NCBI GenBank assembly: GCA_030867875.1
Contig: JAOWCC010000577.1
Location: 79,093,740-79,157,739, forward strand
Source: Actinernus sp. WN-2022
Lineage: Eukaryota > Cnidaria > Anthozoa > Actiniaria > Actinernidae
Direction: 5' to 3'
DNA: 64,000 bases
Below the pieces are notes generated by a model. It saw only the letters and a program-made list of their open reading frames with translations, was not told the DNA's origin and ran no database searches. This document shows, piece after piece, positions 20,651-32,469 of the stretch; the stretch's first letter is position 1, and each line of letters starts with the position of its first letter. Made by a program: the position numbers and the translations under genes.

Positions 20651-21336
20651 TTCCTATACTACGCAACACGCCCAACGCGTACAAAATCATAACACTACCG
20701 ACTAGTTGAGTGTGACAGTGCCGGATGCTTGGTGGACAGCAGCAAACGGTTTCTTTAATAAACTACGGTATTACAAATCATTACATAGTACTAATATTAC
20801 AAAATCATAATATTTAACAGGACATGAAGAAATGGAGAAAACATTCCAAAACCACACATCATCCTAAAGGATGGTTGAACAATCAAATGACGTAATCACA
20901 TGATAATAAGTAGCTTTTCACATGCTTAAATCAAATAATACCGAAAAATCGATATCTAAAGAAAATAATGTACGTTGCCCGGTACGAAAAACCATCGTAA
21001 AAAAGCACGTCTTACTACGTGAAAAAACTTCTGGAAACGTACTCCTCGACCGAATGCAATCGTACAAGGCTCCGAACGCTAAAGCCAAAATGGTTATATC
21101 TTGATGAATAATAATTTAAAACATTAAAACTAAAGTTTGGCTGACTTGTGGCTGTCCAGCAAGCGAGAGAAAGAATTCTAAACTGATTGGTCTTTATATA
21201 CCTCAAATATGAATATTAAACATATGTACAAGAAAATAAACTAATGAACTATCACTTAAGTGATAAACAAATAGCTACGTGCCGTAATGAAGACGCTTTC
21301 CAACTCACTTTGTTACGTTGGAAAGTCTCTATTCAT
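20651..21336. mobile_element. R2 repeat, copy 1, inserted in R1 copy A
   Basis: In R1 copies B and C the sequence ACACTTTCATTTGAAATCC is continuous. Here it is split after CTTTCATT by about 685 bp that runs from CCTATACTACGC to CGTTGGAAAGTCTCTA. The same sequence occurs in reverse at 49008-49690. One end has a local hairpin, CTTTCCAAC...GTTGGAAAG. Short frames inside (for example 21015-21206) are not convincing genes. Confidence 0.7.
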
Positions 21337-21794
21337 TTGAAATCCTCTTATAGTAATAACCAAAGGGAAGAATTATTAGCTGACTTTAGCAGTCTTTAGG
21401 AGTGGCCGGTAGCGCGGTGACTTTCATTAATTCTCTGCTCCCCTAGTATATATGTAATTTAATATTTTTGTTTTTTCTCGTATGTTGACCTTTTAATTTA
21501 AACACTACTTATTCGTTTAACACACTGCATTTAATTAAGCAGGCATATATTCATTGTTTTGAACCCGAGAATTAACCGTACTACCGTACTTCATGGTCCC
21601 TTTCTTTAGTAGTGGGTTGTCGGTTAGGTGATTGTAAACTCTCGCCATTTTGCACAGAAAAAGTATTCTGATGAATAGGGATCGGGTTGTCATGTAAGAA
21701 AGATGGCTCTTGAACAAACTGATTCGTTGCTAAAGCTTCCGTAGGTTGGGTAGTCTCGGAACACTGGAGACCTTGGTCTTTCATTGTCTTCTTT

Positions 21795-22338
21795 TTAGTA
21801 TTCTTGATTTTTTTTTAAAGTTTGAAAGTCGGATCTCAGCTTTATTATATCCGCTTTCAACTCGCCATTTTCAACTTCTAGGTCAATAATACGCGATGAC
21901 AGCATCTTGATTGCGGTCTTGTATATATTATCTTGCTGCACTAATTTGTCTTCCAAATGCCTGAGTTTCGTTTCTTGATTCGTGTTTTGATGTGACGAGA
22001 GTAAGAATTCTACGCATATCAGTTAGGTCAGCCTCCATGTTACAAATGAAGGTCATTAAATCAGCGAGAGAGTTCTTATTGCGGGCTAACAACCTCGTGA
22101 ATAATCTAAAGAATTCCGTCTCTTCCGGTTTGAATTTGACTCATGTGTATGTTGCTTTTGGAGTTTCAAGGATATGTTGATCCAAAACTACAGGCTCTTG
22201 GGGTTTTTGATAGACTTGTGAACTTGCAGGCTCTGTAACTTGTTTTGTTTTCTTAGTATAACATAAAGTGTTGAACATATTCTCAAGCATGTCGCGCGTG
22301 ACCTCTGTTTCTTCATTCATTAAGTTCTCTACTTTCAT
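21795..22338 (-). pseudogene. R1 coiled-coil protein, copy A
   Basis: ATG at 22336-22338 opens a 65-codon frame (MKVENLMNEETEVTRDMLEN) that ends after TPKATYT. A second overlapping minus frame encodes LARNKNSLADLM and ICNMEADLTDMR, then Gln/Glu-rich helical sequence. The same two-frame layout with the same first stop is present in copy C, so it may be original rather than damage. Composition is polar and helical, suggesting coiled coil. No RT, transposase or nuclease motif was seen. It might be an ORF1-like RNA-binding or oligomerising protein of a non-autonomous retroelement, which is inference only. Confidence 0.4.
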
Positions 22339-23122
22339 CTGTAATCTGGTAAACTCAATCTTTGCCCATGCCTTGACACATAACTATTCCTGTTGTTAAG
22401 TAGACGTGGATGGTTATAAGTAAAATCCTTCGACAGCTTGTACCGTTTCTGCTAGGTCAATATCCTCGCTGGAACGAAATAACTTGATCTCAATACTCTC
22501 TGATCCAACTTACGGTAAATTTAAATCTCTGACAGTTTTTAAGAGACTCATAATATTGGTCTTGAAGTGCCTTCACCCAAAATAAGATGTTCTCCTCTGA
22601 TGTTTTAAATGCAGCACAGCGAGCCGATGGCTTATAGATTCCAATATCTATTTCTTCGAATTTTAGCTTTCCGGATCCTGGCCCCTTCACTGGCTTCAGG
22701 TCGTCGTACGTGTCCTACATAAAATCACTGGCCATCTGGGTAAAAGACGCGGTCCTTCGGCTCCGACAATAGCGCCAGTTGAAATATCCTGAGCCTGTTG
22801 GAAGGCTTTCGCACGAGTGAAGTTAAATAAAACATTAAACTGCTTACATTTGAGAGATGGGACTCCAAATTAGAGAGAAAGTTCCTCGCGGGTCCTCCAC
22901 CATCTTGATTTACTGTATTAAATTATGTAAATAAATTAACCTGGCGATTGTTGCGTGACCAGCACAGTGCAATCTGATTGGTGTGAACTTGAACTTTAAC
23001 GCATGCGCAGAAATTTTGTTGCACGAAACAAAAATAAAAATAAAAATAAAAATAACGGCTTGCATTTTAAGACCCGGTTCTGCCACAGGCAGGCCGAGTA
23101 ATAAAACTGATATAAATTAAAC

Positions 23123-23685
23123 TGGGAGCTATTCGTCTAAGGTCATGTTCGCACCATACCGGATAGGTAGATTGTGCCGGCACGAAAACTATATATAACG
23201 GATAGATTTCCTATTCACACATGAAATGCTTGTTTAAGCTCGATGTCTGTGCCGGGGCACACCGCGGCAAAACGGTATGCTCCGCTGGCCAAAAGAACGA
23301 AGGCTATGCTATCAAATACAAATTACCGAGGGTTTCAACTTTTTTAGTAAATAATTTTATAACTTAGAAAACTCACAATGAATTACAAATTAAGAAAACT
23401 TCAACCTGTTAAAGTCTTAGGCTTAGCTTTTAAGTAGTTTTCTTAGTTTTTGACAAAACAGTTCACAAAAGAATACTTTTAAGCAGAAACGTTAAAATCA
23501 CGGCATGAGCCTGTTGTTTCTTTTCAGTTTTCGCGGGAAACTGGGCGCGGCCGCGCGCGGACAAGAAATAGCAAATACGCATGCGCGTGACGTTTTGCCG
23601 CGGTGTGGTGCCGGGGCGATGTTGCACCGCTCAGGTCTTGAAAGTGATATACTTTGTTGCCTGTTCACACGATATGGTATGTATA
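23123..23685. other. Spacer with possible diverged MITE, no gene seen
   Basis: Contains GCACCATACCGGATAGG near 23150 and an imperfect mirror with CACGATATGGTATG near 23670. GTGCCGGG motifs lie on both sides (23255 and 23610), with an internal CGCGGCAAAACGG / CCGTTTTGCCGCG-type inverted match (23270 and 23590). These suggest a 500-bp inverted-repeat element. Short frames are not convincing. Confidence 0.35.
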
Positions 23686-24140
23686 GTGGCCCATAGGGAC
23701 AAAACGATAAACACGGTTGCACACACTTAGTTAAACACCGTTGCACACACTTAGATAAACACCGTTGCACACACTTAGATAAACGCCGTTGCACACACTT
23801 AGCTAAACACGGAGAGAGAGATATGTAATAAGAGCTGCGATTTCAAATCTGTAATGCGAGAACTATTTTGTGTTTGACCTGATGAATAATATAGAATGAT
23901 AAAATAAGGCTGCCCGCCTGAATCCTTTTATAGTGATGGGACTAAAATAACGTTTCATAATGAACAGCCCTAAAGAGAAGTCACGCATGGCACCAATAAC
24001 ACCAGGAGAGACAAAGGAATCAAGTCTTCTCTTTTCTCTGTCTTCATCGGTCATAGAACACCCTTTTACCGGGATGTATATCTTTGGCGAGTCTAGATAT
24101 CGTCTGGGGGAGCATGCACCACCGAATTTTATTTTTAAAC

Positions 24141-25641
24141 AAGAGCCCATCTGGGCTTTCACTCGGGCCACAGAGATTGAAGATGAAATACACTTTCATT
24201 TGAAATCCTTTTAGTAATAACCAAAGGGAAGAATTATTAGCTGAATTTAGGAGTCTTTAGGAGTGGCCGGTAGCGCGGTGACATGCATTCTCTGCTCCCC
24301 TAGTATATATATTTCTCGTGTATGCAAATTCAAGAAGTTGACCTCTACTTATTCATGTATGTACCGCACGCTTACAATTTAGTCTGCTGTTCTCCAGGTT
24401 CAGAGTACTAATAGATGATTGTCTCAAATATATGTTTATATTTGTCCCATATTATAAGTTGTATCCTGTCCACCTATGATGGAGCTATCATATGATATAT
24501 TTCTCTACTGTTCATTCTACCCTGCGGCTCTTTGTCGCAGCTCGCGTCCAAATTATCAGGTATTTATTAACTGAAATGCCTGTTGGTTATATACCCTCCT
24601 TCCCAAAACTGATCTGCTAGCCTTTAATTTCTCGAACCAAAACCTCGGCCGTGAGAGGATTCTTGTTTAAGTTGACCTTGAGAGTTGAATATTGCTTCGC
24701 TCATCATAAATTATTCTGTGCGAGTGTTTATTTCTCCGGGGTAAAAAGACGCTCAAAATTATTTTAGTGCACGTTGGCCTACAGATCACGGTGTTTGCGC
24801 TGGTATGTATTATGACCGAGAGGCATGAAACCTACGAAACGTACCTCAAACAAGAATACCGTCCGGTGGCAAAATCTATCAGCGCCACGAGGTCAACAAA
24901 TCGACAAAGAAATGCAGATATAAACACGCAATGATTTCAACCTCACCGTACCTTAATTCATGACCTGACAAGACACTGTTCAGTTTCACTTTCACTCTCA
25001 GCTTTGCTCTTGAGTTTGAGTTCGACTTTGTTAAAGACTTCTTATTCAGTTGTATGGTATTGTGCAGTATATTTGAGTATACCAATCCACAGAGATTCAA
25101 ATAACAAAGCCGTGGCGAAAGAGAAGCTTAAACAAGAAATATTTTGTCCTCCTAGAAAAACACAACATCTTGCCCTTTCTATCGAAGAAGCCTTGGTTTC
25201 AGCAGAAAGGAAAACGCTAAATTCCAATTCGATATGTGTGGATCTTTGAGTCCTTCAGGTCCGGCGTCGTGTCGTATATAAAATCATAGGCCATCTGGGT
25301 AAAAAACGCGGTCCTTCGGCTCCGCCAAGAGCGCCAGTTGCAATATCCTGAGCCTGTTGGAATGCTTTCGCACGAGTGAAGTTAAATAAAACATTAAACT
25401 GCTTACATTTGAGAGATGGGACTCCAAATTTGAGAGAGATTTGCTCGCGGATCCACCATTTTGATTTACTGTATTCAATTATGTAAATAAATTAACCTGG
25501 CGAGTGTTACGTGACCAGCACAGTGCGATCTGATTGGTGTGAATTTGACCTTTAACGCATGCGCAGAACGCTTGCTACACTGAATAAAAGAAAGACTTGC
25601 ATTTTAAGACTCGTTGCTGCCACAGGCAGCCCGAGTAATAA
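24141..25641 (-). mobile_element. R1 repeat, copy B, with a different interior
   Basis: Shares the first about 170 bp with copies A and C (AAGAGCCCATCTGGGC to CCCCTAGTATATAT). It also shares the last about 380 bp (from CATCTGGGTAAAAAACGCGG to CAGGCAGCCCGAGTAATA). The middle is unrelated and lacks the coiled-coil frames. Shared ends with variable middles suggest either internal replacement or a family of elements that carries different cargo. No target duplication was found around this copy. Confidence 0.65.
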
Positions 25642-26453
25642 AGAAAGGCGAATGAGCGGCAACTGCTTTTGCTATAGGAAATGTGTGATCAAAGCCTTGC
25701 AGGCTAAAATGATAGAATTTCACGGTTAAACTTGCTACTTCGTTACTGCCAAAAGATAAAGGAAAACAAAACATATTATGTTTCCTGTGTTTCTTTGTGT
25801 CTATCAAAGCAACAACTGTCAAGAAAGTTTGATAGGAATATAAAGGTATCTATATATGATATGTATAAGTCTTTTGCAGAGTTTTTTTTGTTTCAGTGTA
25901 TGTATGTATATATGCAATAAGTATTCCAGTGGCTAAAAAATCCCAGTTTCAACGATTTGTGGTGATCATTCTGTGTATTCTTATTTCGCGTCAATCGAAC
26001 GGTAGCATAAGCCGGTAATGCTGATGGATACACGAGCCACTTCCGGGGATCGAAATTCTTGGAAGAATATTCATTGATCTGGTAGGGTTACATAAATGAT
26101 TACTTTACCGCTAACATCTGACGTTAAATTAGAGAGTTTGACAGGACTGGACGTCTGACGTTAGCAGGGTTAACTGTTATATGCAACCGACTCCTGGTCA
26201 CAACTAAAACGGCAAATGAACATCACTATAACAGGATTCAGGCGGCAGCCTTATTTTATCATTCTATATTATTCATCAGGTCAAACACAAAATAGTTCTC
26301 GCATTACAGATTTGAAATCGCAGCTCTTATTACATATCTCTCTCTTGTTTATCTAAGTGTGTGCAACGGCATTTATCTAAATGTGTGCAACGGCGTTTAT
26401 CTAAGTGTGTGCAAGGCGTTTATCTAAGTGTGTGCAACGGCGTTTATTTATAA

Positions 26454-26816
26454 GTTATACCATGGCATGAGGGGTATTAGTGATTTAAATTGCCCCGACA
26501 GCCGAGGGAAGATTTGTAAAAGTCCCGAGGCAGCTTCGGCCGAGTATTTTTCATCCGGGAGCGTAGGGCTAGTCGTGCCAGAGGGGAGCAGGAGTTGATG
26601 CTTTTGACCTTCTCACTTCCAGCCTGCATTCTCTTCTAATTTTCCCTCATTACGCATGCAGGGCAAATTTAGAAATATGCATTGTCTCGAAATTTCCCGG
26701 CGCCAGCGGGAAATTTAGAAACAATGCATATTTCTAAATATCCCTGCCATCAGGGAAAATTAGTGCTTCAAATGTGCCTCGGAGAACAAAAAAATCCGAG
26801 GCTACCATGGTATAAC
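26454..26816. mobile_element. MITE with GTTATACCATGG ends
   Basis: Perfect 12-bp terminal inverted repeats GTTATACCATGG / CCATGGTATAAC enclose 363 bp. The interior includes an inverted pair around 26660-26750 (ATGCATTGTCTCGAAATTTC / GAAATTTAGAAACAATGCAT type). It interrupts the subterminal repeat array of the surrounding element. A diverged relative starts at about 62540. Confidence 0.75.
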
Positions 26817-26860
26817 TAAGTGTGTGCAACCGTGTTTATCGTTTTGTCCCTATGGGCCAC

Positions 26861-27880
26861 AATAGGTATGAACTTGGCCTGAGGGTGTTTTACAATGAAT
26901 GAAAGAATCTTAGTAAACTATATATAGCCAATATGACATATCAGCTGGCTTAAATTCCTGATGAGTCGATCGAACTTGCTGCTAAAATTTGTGTAATCAG
27001 TAATTCAATGGTTAGGTTAAGTTGCAACACGTCACTGACTTATGATTGAGTTTTGTGGGAATGATGATCCATTGGATTGATAGAAAAGAGAATTGAGGAA
27101 ACAGTGTTGGAGTGCGGAGTGTGATATCGTTCTCATGCAAGCAATAAAATTATCATGGATATAAATGTATTACATTGTAAAAGAAAGGACAAACTTATGA
27201 GAAAAATTCCGGCCGGCTGATTAGCTTTTTTTCTGAACTTGATCGATATGTGTGAAGGATTATGATAACTAGAGGTTATTACAGGCATGTTGTAAACCGA
27301 GGACTGGACTCAAACTAATATGGACTGGACTGACTCAGAAAACGATGACTCAGAAAATGAGGACTCAGACAACGCGGACTCACTCAGAATTCGACTCATT
27401 TTGACAGCAGAAAAACATTCTTGGCATTCAGAAAAATATTTACATGTTGCTGACATTTTTCCTTGACGAACACCTAGTATTTTCGCAGTAATTCAAAGTA
27501 GTTTTATTTCCCTTTTTGAGGCATTATGCAAAGAAAGAAAGTCTGCAAATTAAAGAAAGAAAGAACTTGAAAAGAAACTGCAACTGAATTAATTGTGATG
27601 TCTGTCGCATACCAACAGAGATAACTACCGATAAGCCTTTTAGAGCTGTCAATTGTGTCGGCGGGAGAATAACCTCCAAGGGTAAGGGGTGGACCATTAG
27701 AAATCCTGGGAGGGGGGGCGGAAAACTTTTTGTGCACGATATTTTTTTTAGCAGTGTGAGTTCTGCAAGAATTTTTTTTTAAGGCGATAGCTCTGCACGA
27801 TTTATTTTTCAGTGCACATTCTATAGAGATTTTTCAGTGTACATCCTATATAGATTTATAGCCTGTGAATACAACCATAA
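26861..27880. other. Spacer, no gene seen
   Basis: About 1 kb without recognisable coding sequence. A low-complexity stretch near 27300-27410 repeats ACTCAG(A)AAA and GGACT(G) words. Poly-T and poly-A tracts occur near 27740-27830. Confidence 0.4.
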
Positions 27881-29990
27881 TATAATAATAATAATGTTAT
27901 TTATAGCAGATAATCTGTCTCCGAAGAGTTTTTCAATAGAGCCCTGCATAACATAAATAAGAAACAAAAATAAAAATACATTAATAATATAGAGTTAAAA
28001 ACTAGGCTAAAAATACATTTATAGAGTGACTAGAGCTAAAATTTATGAGGCAATTCAAAAACATGTCTTTTGACATTTTGTTTAAAAAGAGTTAGGGATT
28101 CGATTTCCCGCAACGAATTATCTAAAGTATTCCATTCACTAAAACCTTGGCGGTACAATTAAGCCATAATTAAGCTTGATTATTGGAAGTCTAAAATCGT
28201 TCTTTCTTCTTGTATTATACATGTGAATGTCACTGTTCTTTAAGATATTAAATTCATAATCAATGAGTCCATTAACATACTTATATATTAAAATATGACG
28301 ATGTACAAGACGACGTTTGGAACGAGTAGGCCAATTGAGATTTGACAAGGCTTGTGCTGAAGAACTTTAACCAGGTAAATTCAAGAATTATCTTGGCCGC
28401 CTTATTTTGCAAAATCTGAAGATCGTCTGTGAGGGTTGAGTTGTATTTGTCATCCCATGTTGCATCAGCGGTAGTCAAAAAGTGGACATACTAAACTATT
28501 ATACAAAGTAAGGCGTGTCTCGAGGGGCAATAAGTGCCTGATACGCTTGACCAGACCAATCCTTGGGTTTACTTTAATAGATAAGTCCTCTACCAGGTCA
28601 TGCAAAGTCATATGCTTATTAATTATAATACCGAGACACTTGATATTGTCAGAGCGTTCGAGGGGCACGTTGTCTATAATGACATCGATGCTAGAGCAAG
28701 ATTTCAGTTTATGTGGACTACCTATTAACATAAACTTAGATTTAGAAGTATTCAAAGTCAGGTGATGTATACGAAACCAAGAGGCTAATTTTGCCAAGTC
28801 ATCAGTGATTTAAGCAATGTTCGATGTCATTGATAGAAGGACGGCTACAGTATATCACGGTGTCATCAGCGTACATGGTCACTTGGCAATGATCTACAGT
28901 AATAGGAAGGTCATTGACGTAAACCAAGAACAAGAGAGGACCGAGAATACTCGCTGTGGCACGCCAACTCCCACTGAGCACGAAAAGGACTGAGAGACAC
29001 CTATTGCAGATATCTGGTGTCGGTTATCAAGGTAGGAGGTAAACCAATTTACAACTTCACTGCAAGCACCAATGGCCTTGAGCTTTGTCAGCAAAAGGTT
29101 GTGGTCCACAGTCACAAAGGCCTGGACAGGTCTAAGAATACTGCACCAGTCACCTTGCCATTGTCCATGTGTTGTAGAATGTTGTCAGTGAAGTGTGCTA
29201 AGCCAATTTCAGTAGATAACCTCGGGCGGAAACCAAACTGATTAGGTGTGAGGATTTTCTCTTACGATAGATAGCCGTAGAGTTGTCGATGTACAGCCCT
29301 TTCAAGACTATTACTTACAGCAGGTAGAATATAATTGTGATAGGCCTGTAATTGTTAAAATCAGAGCGATCGCCGGATTTAAACAGGGAGGTAACTTTTC
29401 CTTGTTTCCAGATGGCTGGGAAAATACTTGAGTCCAGAGAACGATTAAACAGTTTGGTTAAAACTGCGGGTCAGGATCCGGAGTCATATACACGAGCTGA
29501 TTCGGTCTAAACCAATAGCTTTGTTTGTTTTCAAACCTCTTAATTGTTTAAAAACAAAGCTCTCGGAAATGTTCGAAAAGCGAAAGACAATTTCACTGTT
29601 ATTTGTCCTAGCTGGAGTAATGATGTCAATGGCACCGACCAGAGATTGAAACTTTGCTGCTAACAAAGGTCTGAGGCGATCGACGCTGGCTCTGTTAACT
29701 GTACTCCATCAGATTCAGATTGGATAAAGGTCGGCTGAGAGCCATTATTAGATCTTATTACGGCAAGTCAATCATTTATAGTTTTCCATAGAGCACCTGA
29801 ATTTCTTTGTTTTGTCTCAGTAATCAGATCTTTATAGTAATTTGCTTTACATTCCTTGACTTGTTTATATACTTTGAACCGCAGTTTTTTTGTAAAGAGC
29901 CCAGTGATGTGAGGAATTTAATTTCATGCCTAGAATGCATATAGTCCCGGTCTTTCATTGCTTGGCTCCGATTCAGGCCAAATCAAAAAT
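27880..29990 (-). mobile_element. LINE fragment in P450 intron 1, antisense
   Basis: Minus-strand non-LTR retrotransposon sequence of about 2.1 kb. The 3' end is marked by an ATT-repeat tail (ATAATAATAATAATG near 27885, read in reverse). RT blocks occur in the order expected for a leftward element. Several frame changes and stops show it is inactive, and the endonuclease is missing. Its orientation is opposite to the P450 gene. Confidence 0.75.
28139..29115 (-). pseudogene. LINE RT palm and C-terminal domain, antisense
   Basis: From right to left: VDHNLLLTKLKAIGACSEVV, NWFTSYLDNRHQISAIGV and GVGVPQRV (RT motif B, PQ kept), frames 28894-29115. Then LASWFRIHHLTLNTSKSKFM and NIKCLGIIINKHMTLHDLV (28465-28797), followed by ILQNKAAKIILEF (28281-28478) and KRRLVHRHILIYKYVNGL (28139-28348). 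The FADD/YADD motif region lies near 28850-28880 in a broken frame. Typical of CR1/Jockey-like elements. Four frames are used. Confidence 0.75.
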
Positions 29991-31087
29991 GCATACCCCA
30001 AGATTTCATTGTCCGTGATGTTTTGCACAAGACAATACATGAAAATATTTATATGTGCTCGAAATTACTGGCACAGACTCTGTAATCTGTGAGAATGTGG
30101 ACATTGAAGTTTACTCAATGAAACCTGACGTTAAACTCGGTTGCAAAAACTGCTGGCATCAGAGAATATTTCCATGACTAAACTAATTTTGTGAAGGTTG
30201 GGGACTGGTTGTTTTCATCTGGAAATACCTGAAAATCAGTTACACAGACTGTGTGGGTAATCTTTAGAACTATATTTTGAATTGGCAGCGGATCTAAAAT
30301 CGTATCTAGATGCTGGCTTGGCAAAAACAAATGTGCCCCACAAATCGAAGTCAACTCAACGTATGTTTTCGTCACCACAAGTTTCACCAGGGTGAAGCTG
30401 GCTTCCGATTCGCAGCTTCCGATTCGCCTGGCTTCTGATTCGGATCCGGGGGAGGAGGGGGATATTTTCAACTTTTGAATTGTCGCTTATATAGAATAGC
30501 ATTATCAATAACACACGTATATTGTATTTTAGAGGATCAGTATTTCAGTATTTCGCATCGTATGTAAAGCCTAAACCCTGATATTCACATTCCACATCAC
30601 TGGAATTTAGTCCATCCTAACTTTAAGTGCTTTCATGTGTCAATGCGAACCCATTTCATCGTGATATTAACCAGAGCTTTACTTAAACGAGTCACGCATT
30701 TACTTATTCTTTATTTTCGGTAATAAACCCGATAACAGTCAATAGTACGTAGTAATACATTGCCACTAATAAATCGAGTCAGTTCTTAGCAGCCACTGTC
30801 GCGGTACATTTATATTTGTAATTTGGCCACGCTGTCTCGCTCAGTTGTCATCACTCAGTGCTTTGCTTAGCCTCCTTTGCAGGCGTCCTTAGTGTCAGGG
30901 GACCAACACTAAGGACGCCTGCAAAGGAGGCTATGGTTGGCTATTCTCGATTGCATCTAGCTGTCACACAAATCACTCTGGACTCGCCGAAAGTTGGCTG
31001 GCTTCAATCAATCAGTCAATCAGTTTTATTTCATCACCTAATAATGCAGCAATTACAATAGAAGTGACAAGGAGTCTGCTAGAAAGC

Positions 31088-31510
31088 AATCGCATTGAGT
31101 GGTCATTCCAATCGGGAATCGGAAGCCAGCCTCCGATTCATATTTGTGATGAAATAAGTTGGCTGGCTTCCGTTTCGCATTTGAGTGGTCATTCCAATCG
31201 GAAGCCAGCCTTCGATTCATATTTGCGATGAAATATAAAGATGCTATTTGAGTGGTCAATCCAACGGACTCCAGCCTCTGATTCATATTTATAGTTTGTG
31301 GGTCCGATGAAATTAGTTGCTGGCTTCCGATTCGCATTTGAGTGGTCAAGTCAAACTTTTACAGCGGAGTTTCCTTTACACAAAGCTCTCATCTTGTCAT
31401 CACTTAGTTATTTGATATTCGTCGGGTCACGGGTTATGCTATGCTCAATTTCTGAAATTGAAGTTGCTGGCTTCCGATTCGCATTTGCCGAGTGGTCAAG
31501 TCGAACTTTT
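31088..31510. repeat. Left internal satellite array of the foldback
   Basis: Irregular repeats built from GAGTGGTCATTCCAATCGG, AAGCCAGCC(T/A)(C/T)CGATTCATATT and TGATGAAAT. They mirror the right array at 32490-33510 in opposite orientation but are fewer. One block (31330-31510) matches 32470-32650 almost exactly in reverse. Confidence 0.75.
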
Positions 31511-32469
31511 ACTCTGAAAAAGGAGCCAGGTTCAGGGAGATATGAGCTACTTCAGGGAGAGGATAATGCTTGACATTCTATTCGGAGAGAAAAAGATCTC
31601 TCCTGTTATCAAGATGGTGAGCAGAAAATTATTTTCTTCTATTGGCTTCGATAAAGTCAAGCAGCCGGTTCAAAATACAATTAGCATTTACAATTAGGCC
31701 AGATAAAAAAAAAAACTTGTTTAGCGTCCACCCATTTCAATTTTTCCAGGTAGGGAGGAAGTTTTTTTTTTATATGTGAAGTTTATTTTGTCTTGACTAG
31801 ACATAGGGACACCGGTTTGCATTTACAACAGAGTGATTTAGAAACAAAATGGCGTCGATGTTAAAATATTTAATGCGCCGGCGCATATTTTAAGTGGTAC
31901 ATGTAGGGGTCTGGGTACAAGAATTGGTGTTCGCGGGCGCATTTACACTTTCTAAAGTTTTTTTTATGGGGGCATTTCTCAGGTCGGGCGGGGACGCTAA
32001 ACAAGTACTTTTTAAATCTGGCCTTACATTCTCAATTACAGTTGATTTCCGGTGTTTAAACTTCACCGGGAATCTTAAGAAAATGTTGAGAATTGGTAGG
32101 CTCATGGAATTTAACGGGAGATCGTTGATATGTCGGGACAAAATGAAAATAAATCGCGACAACTTTTGAAATACACACCAAACCTCAAACAGGATTCAGT
32201 CGCACGATAGCCCCAAAACTACAAAATATATTCATCTAACACCTTGGCATTTTTATCACCCAGTAATCTATTTCCTGCCAAAGTGCTGCTGTAGGTTCTC
32301 TTCTAATACACTTCCTTAACTGAGCGGAACAGCATTCACTACCTGTTAGGTATACTAGTCTGTTAGCGGGTCCAAATCTCGATTTTTTTTTTTTTACTAC
32401 AGTACATATCACTTCTATTGTCAGTGGGCTCTTGTTTTTGACTACACATATCTGGTGTCTGTTTGCGAA
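31511..32469. other. Central region of the foldback, no gene seen
   Basis: Unique AT-rich centre of the element. Overlapping 90-codon frames on both strands at 31890-32169 mirror each other's extent and show no domain. They are probably chance. Confidence 0.4.

Larger units (their letters stand above)
20592..23107 (-). mobile_element. R1 repeat, copy A, with 15-bp target duplication
   Basis: Starts AAGAGCCCATCTGGGC and ends GCAGGCCGAGTAATAAAAC. It is flanked on both sides by TGATATAAATTAAAC (20577-20591 and 23108-23122), a perfect 15-bp target duplication. Two other copies with the same ends lie at 24141 and 42918. Both ends carry a short hairpin (GCCC-ATCT-GGGC; CTGCC-ACA-GGCAG) next to ACTCGGG/CCCGAGT. 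There are no long TIRs. Its open frames are on the minus strand. A 15-bp duplication suggests target-primed retrotransposition, but no poly-A tail is evident. Superfamily unknown. It contains R2 at about 20651-21336. Confidence 0.75.
23686..26860. mobile_element. TIR element with 24-bp subterminal repeats
   Basis: Ends are GTGGCCCATAGGGAC and its reverse GTCCCTATGGGCCAC. Arms of roughly 250 bp match in reverse: 23686-23945 and about 26205-26460 plus 26817-26860. Each arm has four or five tandem units of CGTTGCACACACTTAGATAA, which may be transposase-binding sites. The right arm is interrupted by a MITE (26454-26816). The interior contains R1 copy B and about 570 bp of unrecognised sequence. 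No transposase frame was found, so it is non-autonomous. No unambiguous target duplication was visible. Confidence 0.7.

Noticed and set aside
24141..24175. Helitron interpretation of R1 ends (hairpin near terminus)
   Set aside because: Copy A has a 15-bp target duplication, which Helitrons do not make, and no CTRR terminus is present.
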